Made by a program: the position numbers and the translations under genes
The notes under the pieces: generated by a model
Seen by the model: only the letters and a program-made list of their open reading frames with translations
What the model was told of the DNA's origin: nothing
The model's database searches: none
Source of the DNA: Steroidobacter gossypii
GTDB lineage: Bacteria > Pseudomonadota > Gammaproteobacteria > Steroidobacterales > Steroidobacteraceae
DNA: 64,000 bases
Assembly: GCF_016801985.1 (NCBI RefSeq)
Contig: NZ_JAEVLS010000004.1
Span: 62,001 to 126,000 of the forward strand
Reading direction: 5' to 3'
Part shown: one piece after another, positions 1 to 13,900 of the stretch
Position numbering within the stretch: the stretch's first letter is position 1
How the letters are laid out: every line of letters begins with the position of its first letter

Positions 1-1960
1 CCAGCCCCAGGCAGCTGTGACATCCTGGCCGATGAGTTCGCGCAGATTCGCGGCGAGATTGAAGACGGACTGGTGAGCAACGGCGACGCCGTTTGGGCGA
101 CCGGTGGTGCCGGACGTGTAGATCACGTAGGCGAGGCTGGCCGGCGAGAGTCTCGTCACCTCGTCCACGTCGCCCGAACCGTAGCCACGTATCCGATCCT
201 GGAACTCGCCGTCATCCAGACACAGCACAGGCACGTCGCACTCCAGCGCGTCTCGATGTTGTTGCTGTGTGAGCACTAACGCGAGCCCGCTGTCCTTGCT
301 GATATACGACAGGCGCTCGGCAGGATATGTCGGATCAAGCGGCACATAGGCGCAGCCCGCCTTCCACACACCCAATATGGCTACGATCATGTCCAGGCTG
401 CGACCGATGCACAGACCGACGGCACTTTCCGCAGACAGCCGTTGTGCGAGGAGATATCGAGCCAGCCGATTGGCTCGAGCATTCAGCTCTTTGAAACTGA
501 GCGATTCGCCCTCGAAGACCACTGCTGTGCGTTCCGGCGTCGCCGCGGCCGTCGCCTCAAACAGCCGATGCACACATATATATGTGTGGTTCGCCTCCGC
601 GCCCTGCCACGCCGACATCCGCTCGGCATCTGCAGCCGTGACCAATGGCTTGGCGAACAGGGGCTGTTCCGGCGCCTCGACGATTCGCTCCAGCAGCAGC
701 TCGAACGATGCCGCCAGTGTGGCCAGTGTCGAGGGCTCGAACAGGCGCGTCGCATAGATCCAGGTCAGCGCCAGGCCGTCGGTGCGCTCGTGGGCGTTCA
801 GGCTGAGATCGAATTTGGCAACGACTTCGTTGGAATCCCGCTTCAGCCTGCGACCGAGCAGCTCACGGACCGGCGCCCTTGCCTCGTCATGGTTCAGCGC
901 GAACAGGATCTGGAGCACCGGCGTGTGGCTCAGGCTGCGCTCCGGCTGCAGATCGTCCACCAGCAGATCGAACGGCACTTCCTGGTGTTCGAACGCTTCC
1001 AGGATCATTGCTCGATTGCGCGTCAGCAGCTGATCGAAACTCTCTCGTGGCGATACGTCACTTCGGAGCACCAGCGTGTTGACGAAGAAGCCGATCAGCG
1101 GCTCGAGGTCCTTGTGGGTGCGGCCCGCGATCGGGCTGCCCATCACGATGTCCTGTTCGCGGCTCCAGTAGCTCAGCAGCGCCGCGAAGGCACTTTGCAG
1201 CACCATGAACAGGCTGGCGTTGTGATGTGCCGCCAACGTTTGCAGCCGCTCCAACAGTGCCTTGCCCAGACGCTGCTCGAACATACCGCCCGTGAAGTCC
1301 ATCTGCGCCGGGCGCACACGGTCCAGCGGCAAGCTGTGCACCGTTGGTATGCCCGCCAGCTGTGACTGCCAGTAAGCACGCTTGCGAGCGAACTCCGGCT
1401 CCGCCATCCGAGCGCGCTGCCAGTGCGCGTAGTCTGCGTATTGAACTGAGAGTGGCCGCAGGTTGGCGGATCGGCCTTCGCGATAAGCGTCGTATAGGGC
1501 TTCGAGCTCTCTCAGCAGGATTTGCATCGACCACGCATCCGAAGCGATGTGATGCTGAGTCAGAAGCAGCGCGTGATCTTGCTCACCGAGGCGAACCAAG
1601 CCGGCGCGGATCGGAAATTCATTCGCAAGATCGAAGACGAATCCGCTCTCTTCGCGCCTCAGCTGAGACAGGCGCTCAGCCTGAACATCCGGCGAGTACG
1701 AGGACAGGTCCACCTGCCACAGTGGCAGCGACCTCGGCGCGTGCACCACCTGTCTGGCTTCACCGTTCACCGTAGCGTAGGTGGTCCTCAGAATCTCGTG
1801 ACGCTCGATCAACGCATCCAGGCTGGACTGCAACGCCTGCACGTTCACTGCACCGCTCAGTCGCATTCCCGCGGGAATGTTGTATTGCGCGCCGCCGCCT
1901 TCGAGCTGATCGATAAACCACAATCGTTGCTGGGCAGACGACAACGGCAATGCGGCTTCC
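1..1960 (-). other. NRPS module 6 (C6-A5, truncated by window edge)
   Basis: C6 has HHIASDA at His5001. A5 is visible only to just past its YTSGTTGRPNG motif (residues about 5475-5490), so its pocket cannot be read. The last visible residues (AAWGW) resemble the WGW lead-in of the Gln/Glu-type A1-A3 domains rather than A4, so an acidic or amide substrate is likely. The stop codon and any thioesterase or reductase domain lie to the left of base 1. Confidence 0.75.
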
Positions 1961-4900
1961 CGTGGAACCTGCGGAATGGGTCCCGACTCTCCCGTCGACA
2001 TTGCCGCGATGTGGCTGGCCAGATCGCGAATCGTGCTGTGCTCGAACAGTGCCTTGATCGGAACATCCCTTCCGAGCCGTTCGGCGATCCGGTTGACTAT
2101 CCGTATCGCCAGCAACGAATGACCGCCCAACGCAAAGAAGTCCTGATCCACGCTGACGCGGTTGAGCTTCAGCTCGTTGCGCCAGATTTCCGCGATCGCC
2201 GCCTCGATTTCGTTCAACGGTTCGCAGACGACATCCGCCGTTGTGGGCGGCGCCGGCAATGCTCGCTTGTCGACCTTGCCGTTTGCGGTCATCGGCAATG
2301 CATCCAGCTCAACGAACACCGGGGGCACCATGTAGTCCGGCAGTCGCTGCTTCAATTGCGACTTGAGCTGAGCTATGTCGACAAGTTGCGAGGTCGCGAC
2401 AACGTACGCCACCAGTTGTTTGTCGTTCGCGTTTCCGCGCACGATCACCGCCGCCGACTTGACTTCAGGCAGCTGGCTCAGCTGCGATGCTATCTCGCTC
2501 GGCTCGATGCGAAAGCCGCGAATCTTGACCTGCTCGTCCGTGCGCCCGAGGTACTCCAGTTCGCCGCCGTCCAGGTATCGAACGAGATCGCCGGTTCGAT
2601 ACATCCGCCGTCCCGGCGCAACGTCGAAAGTGTCCGGCACGAATCGCTCGGCCGTCAGCGAGGGCCGATTCAGATAGCCGCGCGATACGCCAGCGCCGCC
2701 GATATACAACTCGCCGATGCATCCGGGCGGCACCGCCTTCATCGCATGATTCAGCACATAACAGCGCACGTTGGGTAGCGGTTTGCCGATGGTGATCGGC
2801 ATGCCAGGCCCGACTTCGGCGAGCGTGGCGCACACCGTCGCTTCGGTCGGCCCGTAGCCGTTCAGCAAGCGCCAGCGCTCGGCCCATTTCCACGCGGACG
2901 CCTTTTCGCAAGCTTCGCCGCCGACCATCAACATTTGCAGCGAGTACGGCCGGTCGGGCTGCATGTATGCGAGCAGCGCGGGGGGCAACACGGCGTGAGT
3001 GATCCGCTGCTCGATGAGGAACTCACTGAGCGCGTCGGGCGACGCCATCGTCCGCCGGGGGCAGATGTGCAACGAAGCCCCGTTCAGCAGCGCCATGGGC
3101 CATTCCCAGCTCGCGGCATCGAAGTTCAGCGTCGCGAACTGCAGTACCCTGCTCTCACGACCCACACCGAGCATGGGCAGTGAGCAATGAACCAGATTCA
3201 CGACCGAGCAGTGAGGAACAGCGACGCCGTTCGGCCGACCCGTCGTCCCCGAGGTGTAGATGACGTAAGCGGGACTTTGGGGCGACAGCACTTCATCCAC
3301 ATCGTCCGGCGCATAGGTGCACAACTGTTTCTGGAAGACAGCGTCATCCAGACACACAGCGGGAACCTCACATTCCAGCACGCCACGATGGGGCAGCTGG
3401 GTCAGCACCAAGCCGAGCCCACTGTCTTTGCTGATATAGGACAGGCGATCCGCTGGGTAGCTCGGATCGAGCGGCACGTAGGCACAGCCGGCCTTCAACG
3501 TCCCCAGGACCGCTACGATCATGTCGAGGCTACGCGCGATGCATAGACCGACCCGACTTTCGGCGGGCAGATGCAACGATAGTAGATAGCGCGCCAGCTG
3601 GTTGGCTCGAGCGTTCAATGCTCCATAGTTCAGCGTGCTTCCTTCGAACACCACGGCGATGTGTTCCGGTGCTGCCGCCGCCTGCGCCTCGAACAGCTGG
3701 TGTAAACAAACGGATGGATAATCGGCTTTCGGCCCGTGCCAAGACGACAGGCGCTCGGCATCGGCCGCCGTGACCATCCGAACGTTGAACAGCGGCTCGG
3801 CGGCGCTCTCTGTGATCCGGTTCAGCAGCAGTTCGAACGAAGCTGCCAAGCGTGCCACGGTCGATCGCTCGAACAGGCTGGTCGCATAAATCCAATGCAG
3901 CGACAGCCCCTCCGCATGTTCGGTGGCGTTCAAGGTGAGATCGAACTTGGCGACGCCACTGCGATCCGCCCCGAGCGCACGGCTACGCAGCCCAGCCGGC
4001 GTCGATTCCCGCCGATCGCTGCTTTGCTCCTGCCGGTTCAGAGCGAACATGATCTGGAACACGGGTGAGTGGCTCAGGCTGCGCTCGGGCTGCAGTTCCT
4101 CCACCAGCAGATCGAACGGCACTTCCTGGTGTTCGAATGCGTCGAGGATCATGGTTCGATTGCGCGTCAACAACTGATCAAAGCTGTCTCGCGGCGAGAC
4201 GTCGCTTCGAAGCACCAGCGTGTTGACGAAGAAGCCGATCAGCGGCTCGAGGTCCTTGTGGGTGCGGCCCGCGATCGGGCTGCCCATCACGATGTCCTGT
4301 TCGCGGCTCCAGTAGCTCAGCAGCGCGGCGAAAGCGCTCTGCAGCACCATGAACAGGCTGGCGTTGTGATGGGCCGCCACCTTCTGCAACCCCGCTAACA
4401 AATTAGTGCCCAGGCGCTGCTCGAACACGTCTCCCGTGAAATCCATCTGCGCCGGGCGCACTCGGTCCAGGGGCAAGCTGTGCACCGTCGGGATGCCTGC
4501 CAGTTGTGACTGCCAGTATGCGCGCTTGCGAGCGAACTCCGGCTCGGACATCCGGCTACGCTGCCAGTGCGCGTAGTCCGCGTATTGAATCGGCAGCTTC
4601 GGTAGATCACTCGGCACGCCGGCGCAGAACGACGCGTACAGCTCATTCAGCTCTCGCAGCAGGATCTGCATCGACCACGCATCCGAGGCGATGTGATGCT
4701 GAATCAGCAGTAGCACGTGGTCTTGTTCGCCGAGGCGAACCAAGCGGGCGCGAATCGGAAACTCGTTCGCGAGATCGAAGACGTAGCCACTCTCTTCGCG
4801 CCTCAGCTGGGAGAGGCGCTCGGCTTGCACCTCTTTCGAATACGACGACAGATCCACCTGCCGAAGTGACAGCGGCCTCGGCGCATTCACCACCTGCCTG

Positions 4901-7900
4901 GCCTCACCGTCGACCGCAACGTAAGTGGTCCTCAGGATCTCGTGGCGCTCGACCAACGCATCCAGGCTCGACTGCAACGCCGCCACATTCAACTCACCGC
5001 TCAATCGCAAACCGGCCGGAATGTTGTATCGAGGGCTGCCGCCATCCAGACGATCGATGAACCACAGCCGCTGCTGAGCCGACGAGAGCGGCAAGGGCGC
5101 TTCCCGTGACGCGGCCGGTATGCGGCTTGCGTCCGCTTCCAACGAAGCGACGTACTTCGCCAGATCGCGAATCGTGTTGTGCTCGAACAAAGCCTTGATC
5201 GGTGCGTCTCGTCCGAGTCGTTCCCTTATCCGATTGGCGATGCGGATGGCGAGCAGCGAATGCCCACCCAACGCAAAGAAGTCCTGATCCGTGCTGACAC
5301 GGTCGAGCTTCAGCTCCTCGAGCCAGATATCCGCAATCGCGGCTTCGGTCTCGTTCGATGGATCGCAAACGACGTCTGCCGTCGCTGGCGGCGGAGGTAG
5401 TGCTCGCTTGTCGATCTTGCCGTGATTGGTCAGCGGCAGTTCATCCAGCTCGACGAATACGGCGGGCACCATGTAGTCCGGCAGCCACTGTTTCAGCTGC
5501 GCCTTGATCATGGCCGCATCGATAGGTGCGCAAGCCGGAACGACGTATGCAATCAATTGCCGGCCGGCGGCGGCGGCTCGCACCACCACCGTCGCGGCCT
5601 TGATCTCCCGCAGTTGAAGCAACCGCGTGGCTATCTCGGCGGGCTCGATGCGGTAGCCGTGAATCTTGACCTGCTCATCCGTGCGACCGAGGTACTCCAG
5701 ATCCCCATTCGCCAGATAACGAACGAGATCGCCGGTGCGATAGAGCCTCGCGCCTGACACAGCGCCGAATGGATCCGGTACGAATCGCTCCGCGCTCAGC
5801 GAGGGTCGGTCCAGATAACCGCGCGAAACACCGACGCCGCCGATGTACAACTCGCCGACGCACAACGGCGGCACCAGATTCATGCGGTCGTCACATACAT
5901 ATTGCTGCACGTTCGCGAGCGGCCGACCGATGTTCGGCTTCGGCCCGCGAATGGGTGTCCAGCAGCTGTCGACGCAGGTTTCGGTCGGGCCGTAGACGTT
6001 GAATGCTCTGCGCCCTTGACGTTCCTGCCACTCCACGAGTCGCGCCCACAGATCCTGGGTAATCGGCTCGCCACCGATGACGAGATCCGGCAGCACCTCG
6101 CCCAGCCCGACGCCGAGCCAGAGATCGACGATGGAAGGCGTGCAGTCCATGACCGCCAACGGGAACGATTCGAGCGTGCGACGCAGAGCTTTCGGATGGC
6201 GCCGAGCTTCCTCGGAAAAGATAACAACCGGGCGTCCGCTCACGAGCTGCGCGATGGCCTGCACCGACGCATCGAATGCGAACGACGCGACCCAACCCCA
6301 CGCGCCTTCGCATTCATTACCGATAAGCGTGCGCAGATTCTCAGCGAGGTTCACCACCGAGCGATGAGGCACGGCCACGCCGTTCGGCCGACCGGTCGTG
6401 CCCGAGGTGTAGATCACGTAAGCAAGGCTTCCCGCGCACAGTCCTGGCAGTTCGCCGACGTCATTTGTCTCATAACGACGCAGGTGCCCCTGGAATGCGG
6501 CATCATCCAGACACATCGTGGGCACGTCACATTCCAGTACGTCGCGATGGTCCAGCTGCGTCAGCACGAGGGCCAGTCCGCTGTCCTTGCTGACATACGA
6601 CAGGCGTTCGGCCGGATACGTTGGATCGAGCGGCACATAGGCGCAGCCCGCCTTCAAGGTACCCAGAATCGCCACGATCATATCGAGGCTGCGGGCGATG
6701 CACAGACCAACACGACTTTCTGCAGGTAGCTGCTGCGACAATAGATAGCGCGCCAGCTGGTTGGCCCGGGCGTTGAGCGCTGCATAGCTCAGCGACTCGC
6801 CCTCGTACATCACCGCCATCCGCTCGGGGCTCATCGCCACCTGCGTCTCGAACAGCTGGTGCAGACATATATATGGGTGGTCCGTAAATGCGCCCTGCCA
6901 TGACGACATGCGCTCGGCATCCGCGACCGTGACCAACGGTGCTCGGAACAACGGCTCGACAGGAGCCTCGACGATGCGTTCGAGCAGCAACTCGAGGGAC
7001 GCTGCCAGCCTGGCCACGGTCGGCGCCTCGAACAGGCTCTTCGCATACGTCCAGTTCAGCGATAGCCCGTCCGCACGCTGATTGACAGTGAGGCTCAGGT
7101 CGAACTTGGCGATGACGTTGCCGGTATATGACTTGAGCGCACGGCTACGCAGGCCAGCCAGCGCCGATTCTTGCTGATCGGCGCTTTGCTCGCGTGGGTT
7201 CAGCGCGAACATGATCTGGAACACGGGTGTGTGGCTCAGGCTGCGCTCGGGCTGCAGTTCCTCCACCAGCACATCGAACGGCACTTCCTGGTGCTCGAAC
7301 GCGTCCAGGATCATCGCTCGATTGCGCGTCAGCAGCTGACCGAAGCTCTCGCTCGGCGAGATCTCGCTTCGGAGCACCAGCGTGTTGACAAAGAAGCCGA
7401 TCAGCGGCTCCACGTCTTTGTGGGTGCGGCCTGCGATCGGACTGCCCATCACGATGTCAGATTCGCGGCTCCAGTAGCTCAGCAGTGCGGCGAAGGCACT
7501 CTGGAGCACCATGAACAGGCTTGCGTTGTGATGTGCCGCCAGCGTTTGCAACCGCTCCAACAGTCCCTTGCCTAGGCGCTGCTCGAACACATCGCCCGTG
7601 AAATCCATCTGCGCCGGGCGCACTCGGTCGAGCGGCAAGCTATGCACCGTCGGTACGCCTGCCAGTTGTGACTTCCAGTAAGCACGCTTGCGAGCAAACT
7701 CCGGCTCGGACATCCGGGAACGCTGCCAGTGCGCGTAGTCCGCGTACTGAATCGAGAGCGGCGGCAGGTTGGCGGATCGGCTATTGCAACAGGCGTCGTA
7801 CAACTCATCCAGCTCTCTGATCAGGATCTGCATCGACCACCCGTCCGAGGCCATGTGATGCTGAGTCAGCAGTAGCACGTGCACCTGCTCGCCGAGGTGA

Positions 7901-10900
7901 ACCAAGCCTGCGCGAATCGGAAGCTCGGTCGCGAGGTCGAAGACGTATCCGCTCTCTTCGCGTCTCAGCTGAGACAGGCGCTCGGCCTGAGCCTCCGGCG
8001 AGCACGAGGACAGGTCCACATGCCACAGTGGCAGCGACCTCGGCGCATGCACCACCTGTCTGGCTTCGCCGTCCACCGCCGCGTAGGTGGTCCTCAGAAT
8101 CTCGTGACGCTCGATCAATGCATCCAGGCTCGACTGCAACGCCTGCACGTTCACTGCGCCGCTCAGTCGCACGCTGGCGGGAATGTTGTATTGAGGGCTG
8201 CCGCCCTCCAGCCGATCGATGAACCACAACCGCTGCTGAGCCGACGAGAGCGGCAATGGTGCGTCCCGTGGCGCCGCCGGTATGGCGCCCGTCGCGTCGA
8301 CATCCAGCAGGTCGATGTGCTTCGCCAGGGCACGAATCGTGTTGTGCTCGAACAGCGCTTTGATCGGCACGTCCCGCCCGAAGCGCTCGGCGAGCCGATT
8401 CGCGACGCGGATCGCCAGCAACGAGTGACCGCCGAGCGTGAAGAAATCCTGGTCGACACCAACGCGCTCGAGCTTCAGCTCCTTGCGCCAGATGTCAGCG
8501 ATGCCGGCTTCCGTTGCGTTGCCTGGTTCGCTGCCCACGTCCGTTGCTGCTGGCGGCGCAGGCAATGCACGCTTATCGACCTTGCCGTGGATGGTCAACG
8601 GCAACGCGTCCAGCTCGACGAAGACGCTGGGGACCAGGTAATCCGGCAGTCGCTGCTTCAGCTGAGTTTTGAGTTGCGCAACATCGACGGGGCGACTGGT
8701 GGGTACGAAATAAGCGATCAACTGTCTGTCGATCGCTGTGCCGCGTACGATGACGGCCGCCGCCTTGATCTCAGAGAGCTGCCGCAACTGCGACGCGATC
8801 TCTTCGGGCTCGATGCGGAACCCCCGAATCTTGATCTGATCGTCCGCGCGTCCCAGATACTCGATCTCGCCGTTCTCGAGATGGCGAACCAGATCACCGG
8901 TGCGGTAGAGCCTCGCGCCCGCAGTATCGCCGAACGGATCGGGCACAAACCGCGCCGCTGTCAGCGAGGAGCGGTTCAGATAGCCACGGGAGACACCGAC
9001 GCCCCCGATATACAACTCGCCGACGCAAAGCGGCGGCACCCGGTTCATGCGGTCGTCACATATATATTGCCGCACGTTCGCGAGCGGTCGGCCGAGGATC
9101 GGCTTCGAGCCGCTGATCCGGGTCCAGCAGCTGTCGACGCATGTTTCCGTGGGGCCGTAGACGTTGAATGCCCTGCGCCCGTGACGCTGCTGCCACGTGA
9201 CCAGGCGCGCCCAAAGTTCGGCCGTGATCGGCTCGCCGCCGATGACGAGATCCGGAAGCAGTTCGCCCAGCCCGACGCCGAGCCACAGATCGAGCATGGA
9301 CGGCGTGCAATCGATGGTCGCCAGCGGGAAGGTTGCGAGCGAGCGTCGCAACACCTGCGGATCGAGCCTGGCTTCATCGGGAAAGATAACCAGTGGCCGT
9401 CCGGCGATGAGTTGCGCGATGCCCTTGAGCGAGCCATCGAACGCGAAGGAAACGGTCCAGCCCCATCCACCCTCGCGCTCATCGCCGATCAGTGCGCGCA
9501 GGTTCTGCGTGAGGTTCACGACGGAGTGATGAGCAACGGCGACGCCATTGGGCCGACCAGTGGTCCCTGAAGTGTAGATCACATAGGCGAGACTTTGCGG
9601 GGTGAGTCCCGGCACGACATCGACATCGTTCGTCTCATAACCATGCACGTGATCCTGGAACTCGGCGTCATCCAAGCAGACCGTAGGCAAGTCACGATCC
9701 AACACGCCTCGATGACGTAGCTGCGTCAGCACCAACGCAACGCCGCTGTTTTTGCTGATGTAAGACAAGCGTTCCGCAGGATACGTCGGATCGACGGGCA
9801 CAAAAGCACAGCCTGCCTTCATCGTGCCCAGGATCGCGACGATCATATCCAGGCTGCGACCGAGACAAATGCCGACGCGGCTTTCAGCAGGCAGACCCTG
9901 CGCCCGCAAGTAGCGCGCGAGCTGGTTGGATCGAGCATTGAGCGCGGCGAAATCTAGCGACTCTCCCTCGAACACCACCGCCGTGCGCTCCGGCGTCGTC
10001 GCTGCCTGCTGCTCGAACAGCTGGTGCAAACAAACGGCTGGATAGTGCGTCCTCGCGCCCTGCCATGACGACATGCGCTCGACATCCGAGGCCGTTAGCA
10101 ACGGCGCGGCGAATAGTGGCTCGGCAGGAGCCGAGACGATCCGTTCAAGCAGCAGCTCGAACGACGTCGCCAGTCTCGCTAACGTCGAGGGCTCGAACAA
10201 GCTCCGTGCATAGATCCAATTCAGAGAAAGCTCATCTTCACGCTCGATGACATTCAACGTGAGATCGAACTTCGCGACGCCGTGGCTGGTATCCCACTTG
10301 AGCGTACGACCCCGCAAGCTGGACGGCGCCGCTTCTTGAAGGTCGCTGCTTTGCTCGCGCCGGTTCAGCATGAACATGACCTGGAACACCGGTGTGTGAC
10401 TCAGGCTGCGCTCAGGATTCAGCTCCTCCACCAACATGTCGAACGGCACTTCCTGATGCTCGAATGCATCCAGGATCATCGTTCGATTGCGCGCCAGTAG
10501 CTGGTCGAAGCTCTCGCACGTCGTGACCTCGCTTCGAAGCACCAGCGTGTTGACGAAGAAGCCGATCAGCGGCTCGAGGTCCTTGTGGGTGCGGCCCGCG
10601 ATCGGGCTGCCCATCACGATGTCCTGTTCGCGGCTCCAGTAGCTCAGCAGCGCGGCGAAGGCACACTGCAGCACCATGAACAGGCTGGCGTTGTGATGTG
10701 CCGCCAACGTTTGCAGCCGCTGCAACAGTTCCTTGCCCAGGCGCTGCTCGAATACGTCGCCTTTGAAGTCCATCTGCGCCGGGCGCACTCGGTCCAGCGG
10801 CAAGCTATGCACCGTCGGTATGCCCGCCAGTTGTGACTGCCAGTAAGCACGCTTGCGAGCGAACTCCGGCTCCTCCATCCGAGCGCGCTGCCAGTGCGCG

Positions 10901-13900
10901 TAGTCCGCGTATTGAATCGGCAGCTTCGGTAGATCACTCGGCACGCCGGCGCAGAACGACGCGTACAGCTCATTCAGCTCTCGCAGCAGGATCTGCATCG
11001 ACCACGCATCCGAGGCGATGTGATGCTGAGTCAGCAGTAGCACGTGGTCTTGCTCGCTCAAGCGAACCAGGCCGGCGCGAATCGGAAACTCATTCGTGAG
11101 ATCGAAGACGTAGCCACTCTCTTCGCGCCTCAGCTGGGAGAGGCGCTCGGCTTGCACCTCTTTCGGATACGACGACAGATCCACTTGCCACAGCGGCAGC
11201 GACTTCGGCGCATGCACCACCTGTCTGGCCTCGCCCTCCACGACAACGTAGGTGGTCCTGAGGATTTCGTGACGCTCGATGATCGCGTCCAGGCTGGCCT
11301 GCAACGCCTCCACGTTCAGCGCGCCACTCAGCCGCAGTCCCGCAGGAATGTTGTATTGCGCGCCGCCGCCCTCCAGCCGGTCGATGAACCATAGCCTCTG
11401 CTGCGCGAAGGACAAGGGCAATGTTTGCTGCCGAGAAACTCTCGGTATGCTGCCGACCGCATCGCCTTCCAGCCGGTCCATGTACCTGGCGAGATCCCGA
11501 ATGGTGTTGTGCTCGAACAAGGCCTTGATCGGCGCCTCTCGTCCGAATCGCTCGGTGATCCGGTTGGCGATGCGAATCGCGAGCAGCGAGTGGCCACCCA
11601 CCGAAAAGAAGTCTGCATCGACGCTGATGCGATCGAGCTTGAGCTCCCTGCGCCATATCTCGGCGATCGCCCTTTCGGTCTGGTTCAAGGGTTCGCAAAC
11701 GACCGCTGCTGTCGTTGGAGGCTCGGGCAAGGCTCGCTTGTCAATCTTGCCGTTGCCTGTCAACGGCAGTGCCTGCAACTCTACGAATGCAGCGGGAACC
11801 AGGTAGTCCGGCAGTTGTTGCTTGAGCTTCAACCTGAGTGCAGCGATGTCGACAGGCTCGCCGGCGCGAACGAAGTAAGCGATCAGTCGCTTGTCGTTCG
11901 CCTGGCCGCGCGCGACCACTGTGGCCGCCTTGATCTCGGGGAGCTTCAGCAACTGCGATGCTATTTCACCGGGCTCGATACGGAAGCCGCGGATCTTGAC
12001 CTGGTCGTCGGTTCGTCCGAGATACTCCAGATCGCCATTGTCCAGGTAGCGAACCAGGTCGCCGGTGCGATAAAGCCTCGCGCCAGCGACTGCACTGAAT
12101 GGATCCGGCACGAAACGCGCAGCGGTCAGCGAGGAGCGGTTCAGATAACCTCGAGAGACACATACACCGCCGATGTACAGCTCGCCGACACAAAGTGGCG
12201 GCACGGGATTCATCTGATCGTCACATACATACTGCTGCACGTTCGCGAGCGGCCGGCCGATGTTCGGTTTCGGACCGCGGACTCGAGTCCAGCAACTGTC
12301 GACGCACGTCTCGGTGGGCCCATATACATTGAATGCCCGGCGACCGTAACGATCCTGCCACTCGAGCAGTCGCATCCATAGATCCACGCTGACAGGCTCG
12401 CCACCGACGACGATGTCAGGCAAAAGCTCACCCAAGCCGACGCTCAGCCACAGATCGAGCATGGAAGGCGTGCAGTCGATCACCCCGAGCGGCAGCGCGG
12501 CGAGCGAACGACTCAACACTCGCGGATCATGGCGCGCGTCCTCGGAGAAGATCACGACCGAACGACCGTGCATGAGCTCGGCGATGGCCTGGAGCGACCC
12601 GTCGAACGCGAACGACGCAATCCATCCCCATGCGCCGCGGCACTCATCCCCGATGAGTGCGTGCATGTTCTTGGCCAGATTCACCACCGAGGAATGAGGA
12701 ACCGCGACACCGTTTGGCCGACCGGTCGTTCCCGACGTATAGATCACATACGCGAGACTTTGCGGGGACAAGCCCGGCACGTCATCGACATCGTCCGTTC
12801 CATAGCCACGCACGTGATCCTGAAAGGCGGCGTCGTCCACGCAGACGGTGGGCACGTCACATTCCAGCGCGTCTCGATGGGGCAACTGCGACAGCACCAA
12901 CGCAACGCCACTGTCCTTGCTGATGTACGACAGACGATCCGCAGGGTAGGTCGGATCGAGCGGCACATAGGCACAGCCCGCCTTCAAGGACGCGATGATC
13001 GCGACGATCATGTCCAGGCTGCGGCCGATGCAAACGCCGATGCAGCTTTCCGCAGGCAACTTCTGCGCCAACAGATAGCGTGCCAGTTGGTTGGATCGAG
13101 CATTGAGCTCGGCGTAGCTCAGCGACTCTTTCTCGAACACCACCGCCGTGCGCTCTGGCGTCGTCTCCACCTGCTGCTCGAACAGCCGGTGCAAACAGAT
13201 CAAGGGATAGTCGGCGTTCGGGCCTTGCCACGACGATATCCGCTCGACATTCGCCAGCGTCAACAGCGGTGTACCGAACATGGGCCGCTCAGGGAATGCC
13301 GTGACCCGCTCAAGCAGCAGCTCGAACGCCGCGCCCAGCTGGCTCAACGTCGCGCCGTCAAACAGGCTCTTTGCATAAATCCAATTCAGCGACAGGCCAT
13401 CCGAGCGCTCGTTGGCGTTCAACGTGAGATCGAACTTCGCGACGATGCGACTCGATCCCCACTCCAACTCGCGGCTTCGGAGGCCGTTCGCCTGCGGAGC
13501 ATTCGCCTGCGTCGCGCCCCGATCATGGTTCAGCGTGAACATGATCTGGAACACCGGCGTGTGACTCAGACTGCGCTCGGGCTGCAGCTCCTCCACCAAC
13601 ATGTCGAACGGCACTTCCTGATGCTCGAACGCGTCGAGGATCATCGCTCGATTGCGCGTCAACAGCTGACCGAAACTCTCGCTCGGCAAGATCTCGCTTC
13701 GGAGCACCAGGGTGTTGACGAAGAAGCCGATCAGCGGCTCGAGGTCCTTGTGGGTGCGGCCTGCGATCGGGCTGCCCATCACGATGTCGCGTTCGCGGCT
13801 CCAGTAGCTCAGCAGCGCGGCGAAAGCGCTCTGCAGCACCATGAACAGGCTGGCGTTGTGATGGGCCGCCAACGTTTGCAGCCGCTGCAACAGCTCCTTG

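Noticed and set aside
571-588. Perfect 18-bp palindrome CACACATATATATGTGTG
   Set aside because: It lies inside the NRPS coding frame at the C6-A5 linker and encodes the conserved HTYICVH segment. Similar AT-rich sequence recurs at the same linker in other modules (near 6870), so coding constraint explains it.
7879-9570. A long plus-strand open frame (563 codons) and others like it across 0.4-16.7 kb
   Set aside because: They lie antisense to the NRPS, whose motifs are continuous on the minus strand. Their translations are rich in Arg, Gln and His with no domain, as expected for shadows in high-GC DNA.
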